From positions 1 to 64,000 of the forward strand of contig DIDP01000087.1 in the NCBI GenBank assembly GCA_002418205.1: DNA of 64,000 nucleotides, in the 5' to 3' direction. The stretch's first letter is position 1. Each line of letters begins with the position of its first letter. Positions 8,801-16,960 of the stretch are shown here, in pieces. The notes under the pieces are model-generated. The model did no database searches. It was not told the DNA's origin and worked only from the letters and a program-made list of their open reading frames with translations. The translations under genes were made by a program, and so were the position numbers. The DNA is from Anaerolineales bacterium UBA5797. Lineage in GTDB: Bacteria; Chloroflexota; Anaerolineae; Anaerolineales; Villigracilaceae.

Positions 8801-10776
8801 TCTTGCGCCTTGTTGTACACCTCCTCCAGTTCCACCAGTTTTCTCAGCCGTGCGATCTCCGCTTCCGCCTTCCCGCGATCATCCGGTTCGAGCGATGCAT
8901 AATCCTGCCATGCTCTCAGCGCCTCGCCGAATTTCCCGACTTTGACCGCCGCCTGTCCCTTTGTTTGCAAGGCGGCCAGTTTGACTTCCCGTAGTTTCTC
9001 GCGCCCCTCGCTCAGTCTCCTCTGGATATTTGGATCGTCGGGCGCGAGATGACTCGCCTCCTCCAATGTGCGGACAGCCGCCTCCCAGTTCTTCGCATTC
9101 GCCTCTTTCTCGGACCTCGCGATCTGCGCCGCGACCACCTTTGCCTTTTTCTCTGCTTTGACCGTTTCCACACGCTTCGCGAGCATGTCATCCTCTGGCG
9201 CATATTTCATGGCTTCGGAAAACGCGCTCAACGCCTCCTCATCGCGCCCATCGTCCAATGCCTTCTCGGCGCGCTGACGGCTGATCTCCGCCATGCGCTG
9301 GCGGGCTTCGGTATGTTCCTCGTTGATGGCAAGCACGCGTCGATACGATTGCGCAGCCTCCCGCCAGCGTCCCTTTTGCGTTGCCGCGTCACCCAGTGCC
9401 AATTGCACTTCGCACATCCCCGCCCGGGCAGTAACGTCCTCATCGTCGATGGTCAGCGCCTTCTCGAATTCGATCACCGCTCTGTCGTAATCCTTTTGAT
9501 CCATGTAAACCAGCGCAATGTTGACCTGCGCCTGGATGTTCCCTGCAGAGATTGCCAGCGCCTCCTGGAAGCTTTCGATGGCTTTTTCGTATTGACCGCT
9601 GTTCTTGAATTCCAGCCCGATCTCAATGTAGCGATTGGCGATCGGGTTGACCTCGGTCAGCTCCTCGCGCACCTGTTCGAAAGGACGGTTCTTCTGAAGC
9701 CACAGCCTCAACAGGTGGATGACGAAGTGGTTTTCCGGGGTGAGGATATCCTTCTCTCGCAAGTGGAGCAGGCTCGAGGTCAGGTCTGAATCGCTGAATC
9801 GAACGTGTTGGTTCTGCAGGTAATCGGTCAGTGTGCGTTTGTCCGATTTTTCCAGATGGGCCAGGGAGGCCAGTGTCCATTTTTCGATATCCGAGGCTTC
9901 GTCCCACACGAACTTAAGGTTGACCGTGCCGCGCTCCACCACGTCATCCAGGATCGCCTCCACATCGTTTTCACGGATGTGCCGCTGGTCCGTTTGTTGG
10001 CAGCGCGCGAAGAGTTCATGGCAGGTGAGTTGTGTAAAGTAGGGATGTCCGCCTGCGACCTTGTAAATGCGGTTGATTGCGTGCCGGTCATATTCGAGGA
10101 TGGCTTCGACCGGGCGGGTGATCAGGTTCTGGGTTTGCTCCTCGTTCAGGAAGCTGATCTTCTTGTATAGGGCGGTCTTGAAGAATTCGGTGTAATCCGC
10201 CTGCATGTTCTCCAGTTTTCTTCCCGAAGAACCGATGGAGAAGATGAAGTTCAATCCCTGCCTGCCCATCAGGCGGCGCAAATGATCGACCAGCGGGCGG
10301 GCAAGCGTCTCTTTGATCTCATTTTCCTCCAGGTTGTCGAACTCATCAAATGTGAGCAGCAGTGAGCTGCTGTCCAGCATGGGGAGGAGGTTCGCCAGGA
10401 AACGGCTCTCGAAATAATCCGGGTCGGCGGAAAATGCATCCTTTTCCGGTGCAGGGATTTCCAAACCGCGTTCCTGCTTGAGCACCCGCACGATCTCACG
10501 CGCCAGCCACCACAGGAAGCGGTCGAGCGTGGTGTGCGTGCGTCCCTGCAGATCGAAGAAGACGGGTATATATCGTTGTGGTAATCGGTTGCCAAGTTGT
10601 TTCAGTACAGAGGTCTTTCCCACCCGTCGTTGTCCGTGAATCACCAGGATATGGTCGGCGTATTTCCCCATAAGGCTGTTTTGGATCCAATCGAATACAT
10701 CCTCCCTGCCGAAGAACATCCTTGCTTCAGTGACCGGCGCCCCCGCAATGTAAGGGTTGACCAATTCACCAACCAT
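5884..10776 (-). CDS. Giant transmembrane STAND ATPase: ATPase-TPR-TM-BMP-C-type lectin-LamG-LamG
   Basis: A 1630-residue single polypeptide. Residues 1-280 are a STAND/AAA ATPase (FFGRE near 21; Walker A GQRRVGKT 48-55; Walker B LLLTFDEFD 139-147), followed by a winged-helix region (290-375) and about nine TPR-like repeats (385-690). One membrane helix lies near 708-732. Outside the membrane are a BMP/Med-type periplasmic-binding fold (about 750-1085; KVCFLMTG, then DLILGNG), a Thr/Pro linker, a C-type lectin domain (1099-1216; GYLATIQNAEENEF, SWLGATD, ICEWE) and two LamG/DUF1080-like sandwich domains (1240-1418, 1455-1630). Domain calls are by eye. The ATG at 10776 has a GGAGGGG site. The layout suggests ligand sensing outside and ATPase switching inside; ligand and output are unknown. 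Confidence 0.82.
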   Translation of the reverse strand: MVGELVNPYIAGAPVTEARMFFGREDVFDWIQNSLMGKYADHILVIHGQRRVGKTSVLKQLGNRLPQRYIPVFFDLQGRTHTTLDRFLWWLAREIVRVLKQERGLEIPAPEKDAFSADPDYFESRFLANLLPMLDSSSLLLTFDEFDNLEENEIKETLARPLVDHLRRLMGRQGLNFIFSIGSSGRKLENMQADYTEFFKTALYKKISFLNEEQTQNLITRPVEAILEYDRHAINRIYKVAGGHPYFTQLTCHELFARCQQTDQRHIRENDVEAILDDVVERGTVNLKFVWDEASDIEKWTLASLAHLEKSDKRTLTDYLQNQHVRFSDSDLTSSLLHLREKDILTPENHFVIHLLRLWLQKNRPFEQVREELTEVNPIANRYIEIGLEFKNSGQYEKAIESFQEALAISAGNIQAQVNIALVYMDQKDYDRAVIEFEKALTIDDEDVTARAGMCEVQLALGDAATQKGRWREAAQSYRRVLAINEEHTEARQRMAEISRQRAEKALDDGRDEEALSAFSEAMKYAPEDDMLAKRVETVKAEKKAKVVAAQIARSEKEANAKNWEAAVRTLEEASHLAPDDPNIQRRLSEGREKLREVKLAALQTKGQAAVKVGKFGEALRAWQDYASLEPDDRGKAEAEIARLRKLVELEEVYNKAQEALAGRSYDKAISLLKEVIVQDENFKDTSRLLVQAIELRRSSRPARITLPVAKILKGLFITIAIAGLGVGGYFAWNRWGSSLTGLFASEQKIEKVCFLMTGMDEARSYWNSQISRSMDDAANAYGLESKTFITQMDKESHQARLTSMIKTEKCDLILGNGTWLKDSFLQFAKEYPNVKFSLIDVDYGDVSRPLPENLIEQTFKTFDSGYMAGYLAAGLTKTGSVGTFGAEESESVKEYMKGFVKGVEDYNGRHNTQVLALGFNIADGSGLFGDGYQRTSGNIELHKLRADTLINKENVDVLFIVSSPEISREVIDFTSSAKDNEEFGVKIIGSEIDLYAFIAPANEWRARMCITSATKNFEAMVKEVIAQTFEGTYRGETIEGNGTNQGVGLAAFNESIFVIPDEVKNDLAQLQQEVFGITVTQEGTSVTAPPTATPDPRILNPANQHMYLYMEQAVSWGDARDICASQGGYLATIQNAEENEFIYRLTNGNSWLGATDQVEEGIWVWLSGEPWEYQNWEQGEPSNGNQIEAEHYLSIEPSSLWNDVPDVNNPFICEWEPDTPVLDPAVQTALYTIQNGEPTFQTSFDAWDFGDPNGNARVEDGKLIVTSESMEDIPDANVSNFPANRFALEYEFRILELVSPESICGSGYVNDFNFGEESWRQFFTGFNALGKAILGYYEYPDQFPILADVGTAHDFSKTNTFTLIVLGDQITAFLNGQFVYTVQNPVGSAIYTQQRLSAAGQNTCEFDNYKFWDLSGVDLSVPAETTTLESPTAVTQQPSWVTDFAQPILDTIADRAPNFQDNFGTGSAGWEKDYCPGDMKYINEELIIRNCRVYRSNIDWRDFAVEFDIRYMEGTAPTSYFSFQFRDLGNAGHSIRIDPNGDVLIGFAKTDGVWLGGAQPAYQTNHILLIARGNRFAFYLNGEPFYYTENDAYPFGRSIFYVENPGQNTEAIVALDNFQIWDISNVAIP

Positions 10777-10940
10777 GACCCCTCCGCTCTGTCATGCCTC
10801 AGATTTATGGATATGTACGCTTGTCCTTTATCATTGTAGGGATTTCAGGGATAAAAAACAAGCGGATAAATGTCACTTTCCCGTTCTGTAATGGATTTTC
10901 CATAAAGATGTGGAATAACCTAAGCGCCACATTAGGAAAA

Positions 10941-10969
10941 TTGTCACAAACAGACGACGGGGGTAAAAT
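10941..10969 (+). promoter_or_regulatory. Promoter of the ABC transporter operon
   Basis: TTGTCA (10941-10946) and TAAAAT (10964-10969) are separated by exactly 17 bp. Transcription starting near 10976 would give a leader of about 125 nt that includes the dispersed repeat. Confidence 0.6.
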
Positions 10970-11031
10970 GGATGTCGTATGGCACGTCAACGGAACGGTT
11001 GCTTGCGGCGACCGTTTTTGTATGCATGGTC

Positions 11032-11083
11032 GTCATTGCGAGGATCGAGACACGATAGCGTCGAGATCCCGAAGCAATCTCCC
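11032..11083. repeat. Dispersed GTCATTGCGAG...GAAGCAATCTC repeat, copy A
   Basis: Begins GTCATTGCGAG and ends GAAGCAATCTC, with an inner palindromic part (GATCGAGAC/ GTCGAGATC). The same end sequences occur at 59565-59652. Non-coding repeats with these ends are common between genes in environmental bacteria. Here it sits in the 5' leader of the ABC operon. Confidence 0.65.
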
Positions 11084-11102
11084 GGTATCGAATCGACATC
11101 AT

Positions 11103-11858
11103 ATGTCTTCCAAGCCTTCAACCCAGCCTCTCATCGAACTGCGCGACGTGGTGAAAGTATATTCCACCGCGGCGGGTGATTTCCCCGCGCTGAAAGGGAT
11201 CAACATGCAGGTCGGGGCGGGGGAGTTCGTCGGTGTCATCGGCAAGTCCGGCGCGGGAAAGTCCACGTTGCTCAACATGATCACGGGCGTAGACCACATC
11301 ACATCGGGCGAGGTCCGCGTGGACGCGAACGGCTCGCCGGTTTCCGTCCACAGCATGGATGAGGACCGGATCGCCCTCTGGCGCGGGAAGACAATGGGGG
11401 TGGTCTTCCAGTCCTTCCAACTTTTACCGATGCTCACGCTGGTCGAGAACATCACGCTCCCCATGGATCTGTGCGGCAATTTCAACCCCAAGCAATCGCG
11501 CGAACGCGCGCTTGAGTTGTTGCGGCTGGTCGAGATCGAAGAACATGCCGACAAGCTCCCCGCCTTCATTTCCGGCGGGCAGCAGCAGCGCGTTGCCATT
11601 GCGCGCGCCCTCGCCAACGATCCGCCCATCCTCATTGCAGACGAGCCGACCGGCAGTCTGGATTCGGTCACTGCCGACCACATCTTCGAGGTCTTCGAGC
11701 ATCTCGTGACCGATCAGGGCAAGACGATCGTGATGGTGACCCACGACCAGTCGCTGGCGCCGCGCTTCTCGCGCACATTGCGGATTGCGGATGGGGAGTT
11801 GGATACTGATCTGGTAACGGAAGCAGACAGCAAGCCCGGTGGGAGGCGGATGAAATGA
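11103..11858 (+). CDS. MacB/LolD-type ABC transporter ATP-binding protein
   Basis: A 251-residue ABC ATPase. Walker A is GKSGAGKS (47-54), the signature is ISGGQQQRVAIARA, and Walker B with the H-loop (LIADEPTGSLDS; VTHD) is complete. The Q-loop region FQSFQLLPMLT is typical of the MacB/LolD/FtsE branch, which works with FtsX-type permeases on lipids, peptides or drugs instead of pumping through the membrane channel. The ATG at 11103 has no clear ribosome-binding site; longer frames run into a non-coding repeat. Its stop overlaps the next start (ATGA), so the two ATPases are coupled and may form a heterodimer. Confidence 0.92.
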   Translation: MSSKPSTQPLIELRDVVKVYSTAAGDFPALKGINMQVGAGEFVGVIGKSGAGKSTLLNMITGVDHITSGEVRVDANGSPVSVHSMDEDRIALWRGKTMGVVFQSFQLLPMLTLVENITLPMDLCGNFNPKQSRERALELLRLVEIEEHADKLPAFISGGQQQRVAIARALANDPPILIADEPTGSLDSVTADHIFEVFEHLVTDQGKTIVMVTHDQSLAPRFSRTLRIADGELDTDLVTEADSKPGGRRMK

Positions 11859-13039
11859 GCACGCGTCGCACCTCCCGTAAATCTACCTCCGCGCAACATG
11901 CCATGTCCACGCCCGATGCCATGATCGACATGCACGGCGTCGTCAAAACGTTCAGGAATGCGGCGGGTGAGTTCACCGTGCTCAAAGGCGTCGACCTGAC
12001 CATCAACCGCGGCGAATTCGTTTCGATCGTCGGCAAATCAGGCAGCGGCAAATCCACGCTGTTGAACATGATCACCGGCATCGACCATCCCACCGATGGG
12101 CGCGTGGTGATCGGCGGCATGGATATTTATACGAACGTCACAGAGAGTCAGCGCTCGAAATGGCGCGGCCGCAATCTTGGGATCGTGTTCCAATTCTTCC
12201 AGTTGATGCCGATGCTGACACTGCTCGAAAATGTGATGCTGCCGATGGACTACGCGGAGTTGTACGATTTCGATGAACGCCCGAAGCGGGCAATGGAGAT
12301 GCTCGAACTGGTGGGGCTCGAAAAGTTTGCGAACAAACTGCCCATTCTGGTTTCAACGGGACAGCAGCAGCTCGCCGCCATTGCGCGCGCATTGGCTTGT
12401 GAGCCGCCCCTGCTGGTTGCCGATGAACCGACCGGGAACCTCGATACCAGGTCTGCCAACACGATCATCGACCTGTTCGAGGAACTGGCGCGGCGCGGCA
12501 AGACGGTGGTGATGGTGACGCACGATCCGTCGTTGACCTCGCGCACGACGCGCAACATCATCATTGCCGACGGCGAGTTGATCAACGAGACCGTCGCAAA
12601 GGCACTGCCCTGGCTCAGGCATCGCCACATGATGGAATTTACGAAGATCGCCGAAACGCAGATATATCCGGCGAAGACAACCATCATCTCGCGCGATGGG
12701 CATGTGGAGAACTTTTTCATGATCCACAAGGGCGAAGTGGAGGTGGTCCTGCTTGATCGCAGGAAACAGGAAACGGTGATCTCACGTTTGAAGCCGGGCG
12801 AGTTCTTTGGTGAGATCGAGTTGTTGCGCGGCGGACGGTCCATTGCAAATGTCCGGGCGGGCGCGGATGGTCCGGTTGAGGTGTTGACGATCAGGCGCGA
12901 AGATTTCAAACGAGTGATGGACCAGTCTCCGATCACGATGGACGCGGTAGGAAAGATCGTACAGGAACGACTGGATGCGCATCGCGCCGCCGATAGCAGG
13001 AAGTTCCGTCCGTTCTCTTTGTTCCGGAGAAGGCAATAA
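11855..13039 (+). CDS. ABC ATP-binding protein fused to a C-terminal cyclic-nucleotide-binding domain
   Basis: A 394-residue protein. Residues 22-245 are a MacB-type ATPase: Walker A GKSGSGKS (60-67), FQFFQLMPMLT, Walker B LLVADEPTGNLD and H-loop VTHD. The signature is altered: VSTGQQQLAAIARA replaces the usual LSGGQQQRVAIARA. Residues about 260-375 form a cyclic-nucleotide-binding/Crp-like beta-roll (GEVEVVLLDR; LKPGEFFGEIELLRGG, a phosphate-binding-cassette pattern). There is no helix-turn-helix, so the domain probably gates the transporter and does not bind DNA. It overlaps the preceding ATPase by four bases. A second possible start is at 11903. Confidence 0.9.
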   Translation: MSTRRTSRKSTSAQHAMSTPDAMIDMHGVVKTFRNAAGEFTVLKGVDLTINRGEFVSIVGKSGSGKSTLLNMITGIDHPTDGRVVIGGMDIYTNVTESQRSKWRGRNLGIVFQFFQLMPMLTLLENVMLPMDYAELYDFDERPKRAMEMLELVGLEKFANKLPILVSTGQQQLAAIARALACEPPLLVADEPTGNLDTRSANTIIDLFEELARRGKTVVMVTHDPSLTSRTTRNIIIADGELINETVAKALPWLRHRHMMEFTKIAETQIYPAKTTIISRDGHVENFFMIHKGEVEVVLLDRRKQETVISRLKPGEFFGEIELLRGGRSIANVRAGADGPVEVLTIRREDFKRVMDQSPITMDAVGKIVQERLDAHRAADSRKFRPFSLFRRRQ

Positions 13040-13043
13040 AAGC

Positions 13044-13157
13044 TGGTTGAGTAGTCCCGAACGAAGTGAGGGACGTATCGAAACCACTGGCAACCTGCAG
13101 AATGAATTTTGTGGTTTCGATACGTCCTGCGAAAACCACGCAGAACTACTCAACCAC
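13044..13157. repeat. Nested inverted repeat between the ABC ATPase and FtsX permease genes
   Basis: Outer arms TGGTTGAGTAGT (13044-13055) and ACTACTCAACCA (13146-13157) and inner arms GACGTATCGAAACCAC (13072-13087) and GTGGTTTCGATACGTC (13111-13126) are perfect complements. The element fills almost the whole intergenic gap. It resembles non-autonomous miniature repeats and would fold strongly in the operon mRNA. A degraded relative lies on the other side of the permease gene. Confidence 0.85.
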
Positions 13158-13172
13158 CACCTGGATAATCAT

Positions 13173-15602
13173 ATGAAACCTCGCTGGCGTAAAGTATTCC
13201 ACGATCTCTTCGGAAATATCGGGCGCACACTGCTGGTGGTCTTTTCCATCGCAGTGGGCGTGTTTTCCATTGGCGTGATCGCGGGCGCCTATCAGATCAT
13301 CTCGAACGATATGGGCATTTCATATGCGGCGAATCAACCTGCGAATATCGAGATGCGCATGTCCAATTTTGGCGATGATGTGCTGTCGTCCATCCGGAAC
13401 CAGCGGGACGTGAAGAATGCCGAAGCGCGGCGTGTGTTCAACATCCGCGTCCGCGTGCCCGGCACCGAAAAGTGGACGACGCTCGACATGACCGCCTTCG
13501 AGAGCTTTGAGGACAACACCATCAACCTGTTGAAGCCCATCGAAGGCAGGACCGTGCCGGATAAGCGCGAAATCCTGTTGGAGAAGGATGCGCTTCAAAA
13601 CCTGGACGTTGGGCTGGGCGGCCTGCTGGAGTTTCAACTCCCCGACGGCTCGACCAAACTAATGCCCGTCGTCGGCATCGTGCAGGATACCGCGGCCGGC
13701 GCCGGGGATTTTCTTGCCGACCCGTTTGCCTATATCACAATGGACACGCTGCAATATTTGGGACAGCCCAAATTGTATAACCGCGCCCTCGTGACGGTTA
13801 CAGGCAATGACGACGATCCGCAGCATATCCGCGAAGTGGGCGCGGTGGTGAAGGACAAGATCGAGAAAAGTGATGTGGTTGTCGTTCGTTCCCGTTTTTC
13901 CGAGACGCATCAACATCCGTTGGGGAGCACGATCAATGCGGTGCTGGGGATTTTGCTGGCGCTGGGCGTCCTGATCGTGCTGCTGTCCAGTTCGTTGATC
14001 GCGAACACATTGAATGCCTTGTTGAACCAGCATCTGCGTCACATCGGTGTGATGAAACTGGTGGGCGGTCAGCGCAGGCAGGTCTTCCGCATGTACATTG
14101 CGCTCATCATGTCGTTTGGAATCATTGCCCTTCTCATCGCCGTGCCCTTCGGCGGGATCGGGGCGTATGCTTTGGCTGAATTCATTGCGAGCCAGTTGAG
14201 TTTCAGCCTGCTGGGCTACCGCATTGTGCCGATGGCGTTCCTCATTCAGATTGCGGTGGGTCTGCTCGTCCCGTTGATCGCCGGTCTGGCGCCCGTCATC
14301 AACGGTTCGCGCATCACGGTCTTAAAAGCTCTCAGCGGGGATCTGGCCGAGGACGAGGTCCAGTTCAAAGACGGAGAGATGCGTCTCTCCTGGTTCGATT
14401 GGGCGCAGGTCAAGGTGACGCGCCTGTTGGCGGCGCGCGGCATCCATGTCCCGCGTCCGTTCATCATTTCGTTGAGGAACACGTTCCGCAGAAAGAGCCG
14501 TCTCGCGTTGACACTGTTCACGCTGACGATGGGCGGCGCGATCTTCATCTCGGTCTTCAACGTGCGCGTGACCCTGCATGATTACATCGGTCAGATCGGC
14601 AAATATTTCCGCGCGGATGTAACGCTCGATTTCGATCAGGCATATCGCTTGAAGGAGGTCGAGAAGGCGGTGATGAATGTGGATGGCGTGACAAGGATCG
14701 AAGGCTGGCAATATGCGAGCGGCGAATTGATGGACGACCGGGAAAATGTGATTGACAATATCACCATCCTGGCGCCTCCCGCCGATAGTCCGCTGGTGCA
14801 GCCGATCCTCGTGGAGGGACGCTGGATCCGTGCGGACGATGAGCGGAAGATGGCGGTGAGCGAAGGCTTGAAGAAATCCTTCCCCGATCTGAAGGCGGGC
14901 GACTTCATCAACATGCGTATCAACGGACGCGATGAGGTCTGGCAGATCGTTGGGCTCTTCAAGTTCGTCGATCAGGAAGGCATGCTTGGGTATGCGCCTT
15001 TCGAATATATATCGGATATGAACAATCAGGCGAACCGCTCCTTTTCCTTCAGGGTCGTGACCGAAAGACACGACCGCGCCTATCAGGATGCAAAGGCGGA
15101 GGAACTGGACAAATATATGCGCGATCATGGATTCAAGGTCCGTGTTGCCGAGGCGGGGAGCGCATCGCTGGATACGGCTGTGGAGAGCCTCGATATCCTG
15201 GTCGTGTTTTTGTTGATCATGGCGGTCCTGACCGCCATCGTCGGTTCGATGGGACTGACCGGGACGATGGGCATGAATGTGCTCGAACGGACGCGCGAGA
15301 TCGGCATCACGCGCGCCATCGGCGCCGATGACCGCGCCGTGATGCGGACGGTCATCGCCGAAGGTGTGGTGATCGGTTTGATCTCCTTTGTGCTGGCGAT
15401 CCTCCTCTCCATCCCGTTCACCTACGGGCTTTCGACGATCGTGAGTCTTGCAATTTTTCAGACCCCCATTACCGTGGTCTTCACGTATATGGGTTATGCC
15501 ATCTGGCTGGGATTGGTCCTGGTGCTGTCCACGGTGGCAAGCATTTTGCCTGCGCGCAATGCAGCGCGGTTGACCATCCGTGAAGTGTTGGCGTACGAGT
15601 GA
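13173..15602 (+). CDS. MacB/LolC-like ABC permease with two FtsX domains
   Basis: An 809-residue membrane protein with the typical double layout: an N-terminal helix (NIGRTLLVVFSIAVGVFSIG) followed by an extracytoplasmic region, an FtsX domain with three helices (about 245-385), a further helix and second extracytoplasmic region, then a second FtsX domain at the C-terminus (about 680-809, TREIGITRAIGADD motif). The single long chain matches permeases that work as one subunit with MacB-type ATPases. The chosen ATG follows the inverted repeat; no clear ribosome-binding site is visible, and the longer frame would translate the repeat. It belongs to the operon with the two ATPases before it and the adaptor after it. 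Confidence 0.9.
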   Translation: MKPRWRKVFHDLFGNIGRTLLVVFSIAVGVFSIGVIAGAYQIISNDMGISYAANQPANIEMRMSNFGDDVLSSIRNQRDVKNAEARRVFNIRVRVPGTEKWTTLDMTAFESFEDNTINLLKPIEGRTVPDKREILLEKDALQNLDVGLGGLLEFQLPDGSTKLMPVVGIVQDTAAGAGDFLADPFAYITMDTLQYLGQPKLYNRALVTVTGNDDDPQHIREVGAVVKDKIEKSDVVVVRSRFSETHQHPLGSTINAVLGILLALGVLIVLLSSSLIANTLNALLNQHLRHIGVMKLVGGQRRQVFRMYIALIMSFGIIALLIAVPFGGIGAYALAEFIASQLSFSLLGYRIVPMAFLIQIAVGLLVPLIAGLAPVINGSRITVLKALSGDLAEDEVQFKDGEMRLSWFDWAQVKVTRLLAARGIHVPRPFIISLRNTFRRKSRLALTLFTLTMGGAIFISVFNVRVTLHDYIGQIGKYFRADVTLDFDQAYRLKEVEKAVMNVDGVTRIEGWQYASGELMDDRENVIDNITILAPPADSPLVQPILVEGRWIRADDERKMAVSEGLKKSFPDLKAGDFINMRINGRDEVWQIVGLFKFVDQEGMLGYAPFEYISDMNNQANRSFSFRVVTERHDRAYQDAKAEELDKYMRDHGFKVRVAEAGSASLDTAVESLDILVVFLLIMAVLTAIVGSMGLTGTMGMNVLERTREIGITRAIGADDRAVMRTVIAEGVVIGLISFVLAILLSIPFTYGLSTIVSLAIFQTPITVVFTYMGYAIWLGLVLVLSTVASILPARNAARLTIREVLAYE

Positions 15603-15619
15603 TTTTTTCCGGTGGTTGC

Positions 15620-15742
15620 ATAGTCGCACGGCGGCATACACCTGCGGCGTGAAACCACAACCTGTCAAGAGATCTTATGTTGATGTAATTTTTGGTTTCG
15701 ATGTGTTCCTCGCCATGCTCGGAACCGCTCGACCAACAGGAT
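15620..15742. repeat. Degraded copy of the nested inverted repeat
   Basis: The gap between the permease and adaptor genes keeps fragments of the 13044-13157 element: GGTTGCATAGT, GAAACCAC, then TGGTTTCGAT and CTCGACCAAC in the same order and orientation. It is too diverged to form a perfect hairpin. The same repeat family therefore flanks the permease gene on both sides. Confidence 0.5.
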
Positions 15743-15760
15743 AATCAAAGGAAGGTAACA

Positions 15761-16933
15761 ATGAAGAAAACGATAAAGATATACATGATGCTGATCCTGG
15801 CTTTTGCGTTGACGTTGACCGCCTGTGCAAACCAACAGTCAGCCACCCCGCAGGATACGACTCCCGAAACAACCTTTCTCCCGTCGGACACGGTGGTCGC
15901 GGAGGGGTACATCAAGCCCATCCATGCGGTCAACCTTGCTTTCCAGGCGCGCGGCACGGTGGATGAAATTCAGGTGAAGATCGGTGACCAGGTCCGCAAA
16001 GGCGATGTGCTGGCACGCCTCGCGAATGCGAATCAGGCGGAGGCGCAGCTTGCCGCGGCAAACCTGGAATTGACCCAGGCACAGCAAGCCTATGACCAGC
16101 TCGTGCGCACCGAAGGGATCGGCCGCGCGGAGTCGTGGACGGCTTACATGAATGCACAGGAAGTCCGTGCCGAGGCGGCGCGTAAATGGGAGGACCTGAA
16201 CATCGATAACATCGAAGACCGCATCGACGATGCCACAGCGGATGTCGAAGAACGCAAGACCGATCTGGACGATGCCCAGGATGAGTTCGACAAATACAAG
16301 GACCTCGACAAGGATAATTCCAGGCGCAAGACCGCCGAAGACGATCTCGAGCGCGCCCAGGAGGATTACAACGAGGCGGTCCGCAAACTGGAGGAGATCA
16401 CCCGCGAGCGCGATACCGTCCGCGCCGCGTTGGACGCCGCGCTGGCGACGGAAGCCGAGGCAAAATACGCCTACGAACGGTCGCTCGACGGACCGAACAA
16501 GGATCAGTTCGCGTTGCTCTCCTCCCGCCTCGAGAATGCCAAAGCGCAGGTCCTTGCGGCGCAGGCAGCCCTTGACAACTACATCCTCAAGGCGCCGTTC
16601 GATGGCGTCGTGGTGGATGTGGCTGTTGAGATTGGCGAGCAGGTTGGGGCGGAGTCCCGAGCCGTGAGCGTTGCCGACACCTCGTCATGGGTCATCGAGA
16701 CCACCGACATCACGGAACTCGAAGTCGTTGATCTCGCGGTCGGTCAGGCGGTCACGTTCACTGCCGATGCGCTGCCCGACGTCACGATGAATGGTGTGGT
16801 GACTTCGATCAGTCAGTCAGCCTTCACGCAAACCGGCGATGTGATTTATACCGTTTACATCGAAGCCGACGATGTCGACTCGCAGGTTAAGTGGGGCATG
16901 ACCGTCGAGGTCACGTTCGAGCCCGTGGATTAG
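15761..16933 (+). CDS. HlyD/MacA-type adaptor lipoprotein
   Basis: A 390-residue membrane-fusion-type adaptor. A signal peptide ends in the lipobox LTAC with Cys22. A split biotinyl-lipoyl-like motif (NLAFQARGTVDEIQVKIGDQV at the start, APFDGVVVDVAVEIGEQV after the hairpin) encloses a long, charged alpha-helical hairpin (about 95-265), then a beta-barrel region at the C-terminus. The ATG at 15761 has an AAGGAAGG site. With the FtsX permease and ATPases it forms a MacAB-like export or membrane-stress module. If the cell is a monoderm, as Anaerolineae are usually thought to be, there is no TolC partner and the adaptor would act at the cell wall. Confidence 0.9.
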   Translation: MKKTIKIYMMLILAFALTLTACANQQSATPQDTTPETTFLPSDTVVAEGYIKPIHAVNLAFQARGTVDEIQVKIGDQVRKGDVLARLANANQAEAQLAAANLELTQAQQAYDQLVRTEGIGRAESWTAYMNAQEVRAEAARKWEDLNIDNIEDRIDDATADVEERKTDLDDAQDEFDKYKDLDKDNSRRKTAEDDLERAQEDYNEAVRKLEEITRERDTVRAALDAALATEAEAKYAYERSLDGPNKDQFALLSSRLENAKAQVLAAQAALDNYILKAPFDGVVVDVAVEIGEQVGAESRAVSVADTSSWVIETTDITELEVVDLAVGQAVTFTADALPDVTMNGVVTSISQSAFTQTGDVIYTVYIEADDVDSQVKWGMTVEVTFEPVD

Positions 16934-16960
16934 AATTTGATTATTAGAACAATTGTTGGC

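Larger units (their letters stand above)
10777..11102. other. Intergenic region between the divergent STAND and ABC operons
   Basis: This 326-bp gap holds the ribosome-binding site of the large STAND gene at its left end, a good plus-strand promoter at 10941-10969 and a dispersed-repeat copy at 11032-11083. No reading frame in it looks coding; the in-frame upstream extension of the first ABC ATPase has no protein-like composition. Confidence 0.7.

Noticed and set aside
4575..10776. Known antiphage STAND (Avs) defence system
   Set aside because: No nuclease, protease or Sir2 effector is fused and the sensor domains are outside the membrane; the architecture does not match an Avs protein.
10794..11102. 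Longer N-terminus of the first ABC ATPase
   Set aside because: The extension crosses the promoter and a non-coding dispersed repeat and has no protein-like composition; the ABC domain begins shortly after the ATG at 11103.
12975..13172. Longer N-terminus of the FtsX permease
   Set aside because: It would translate the nested inverted repeat and overlap the end of the preceding ATPase gene.
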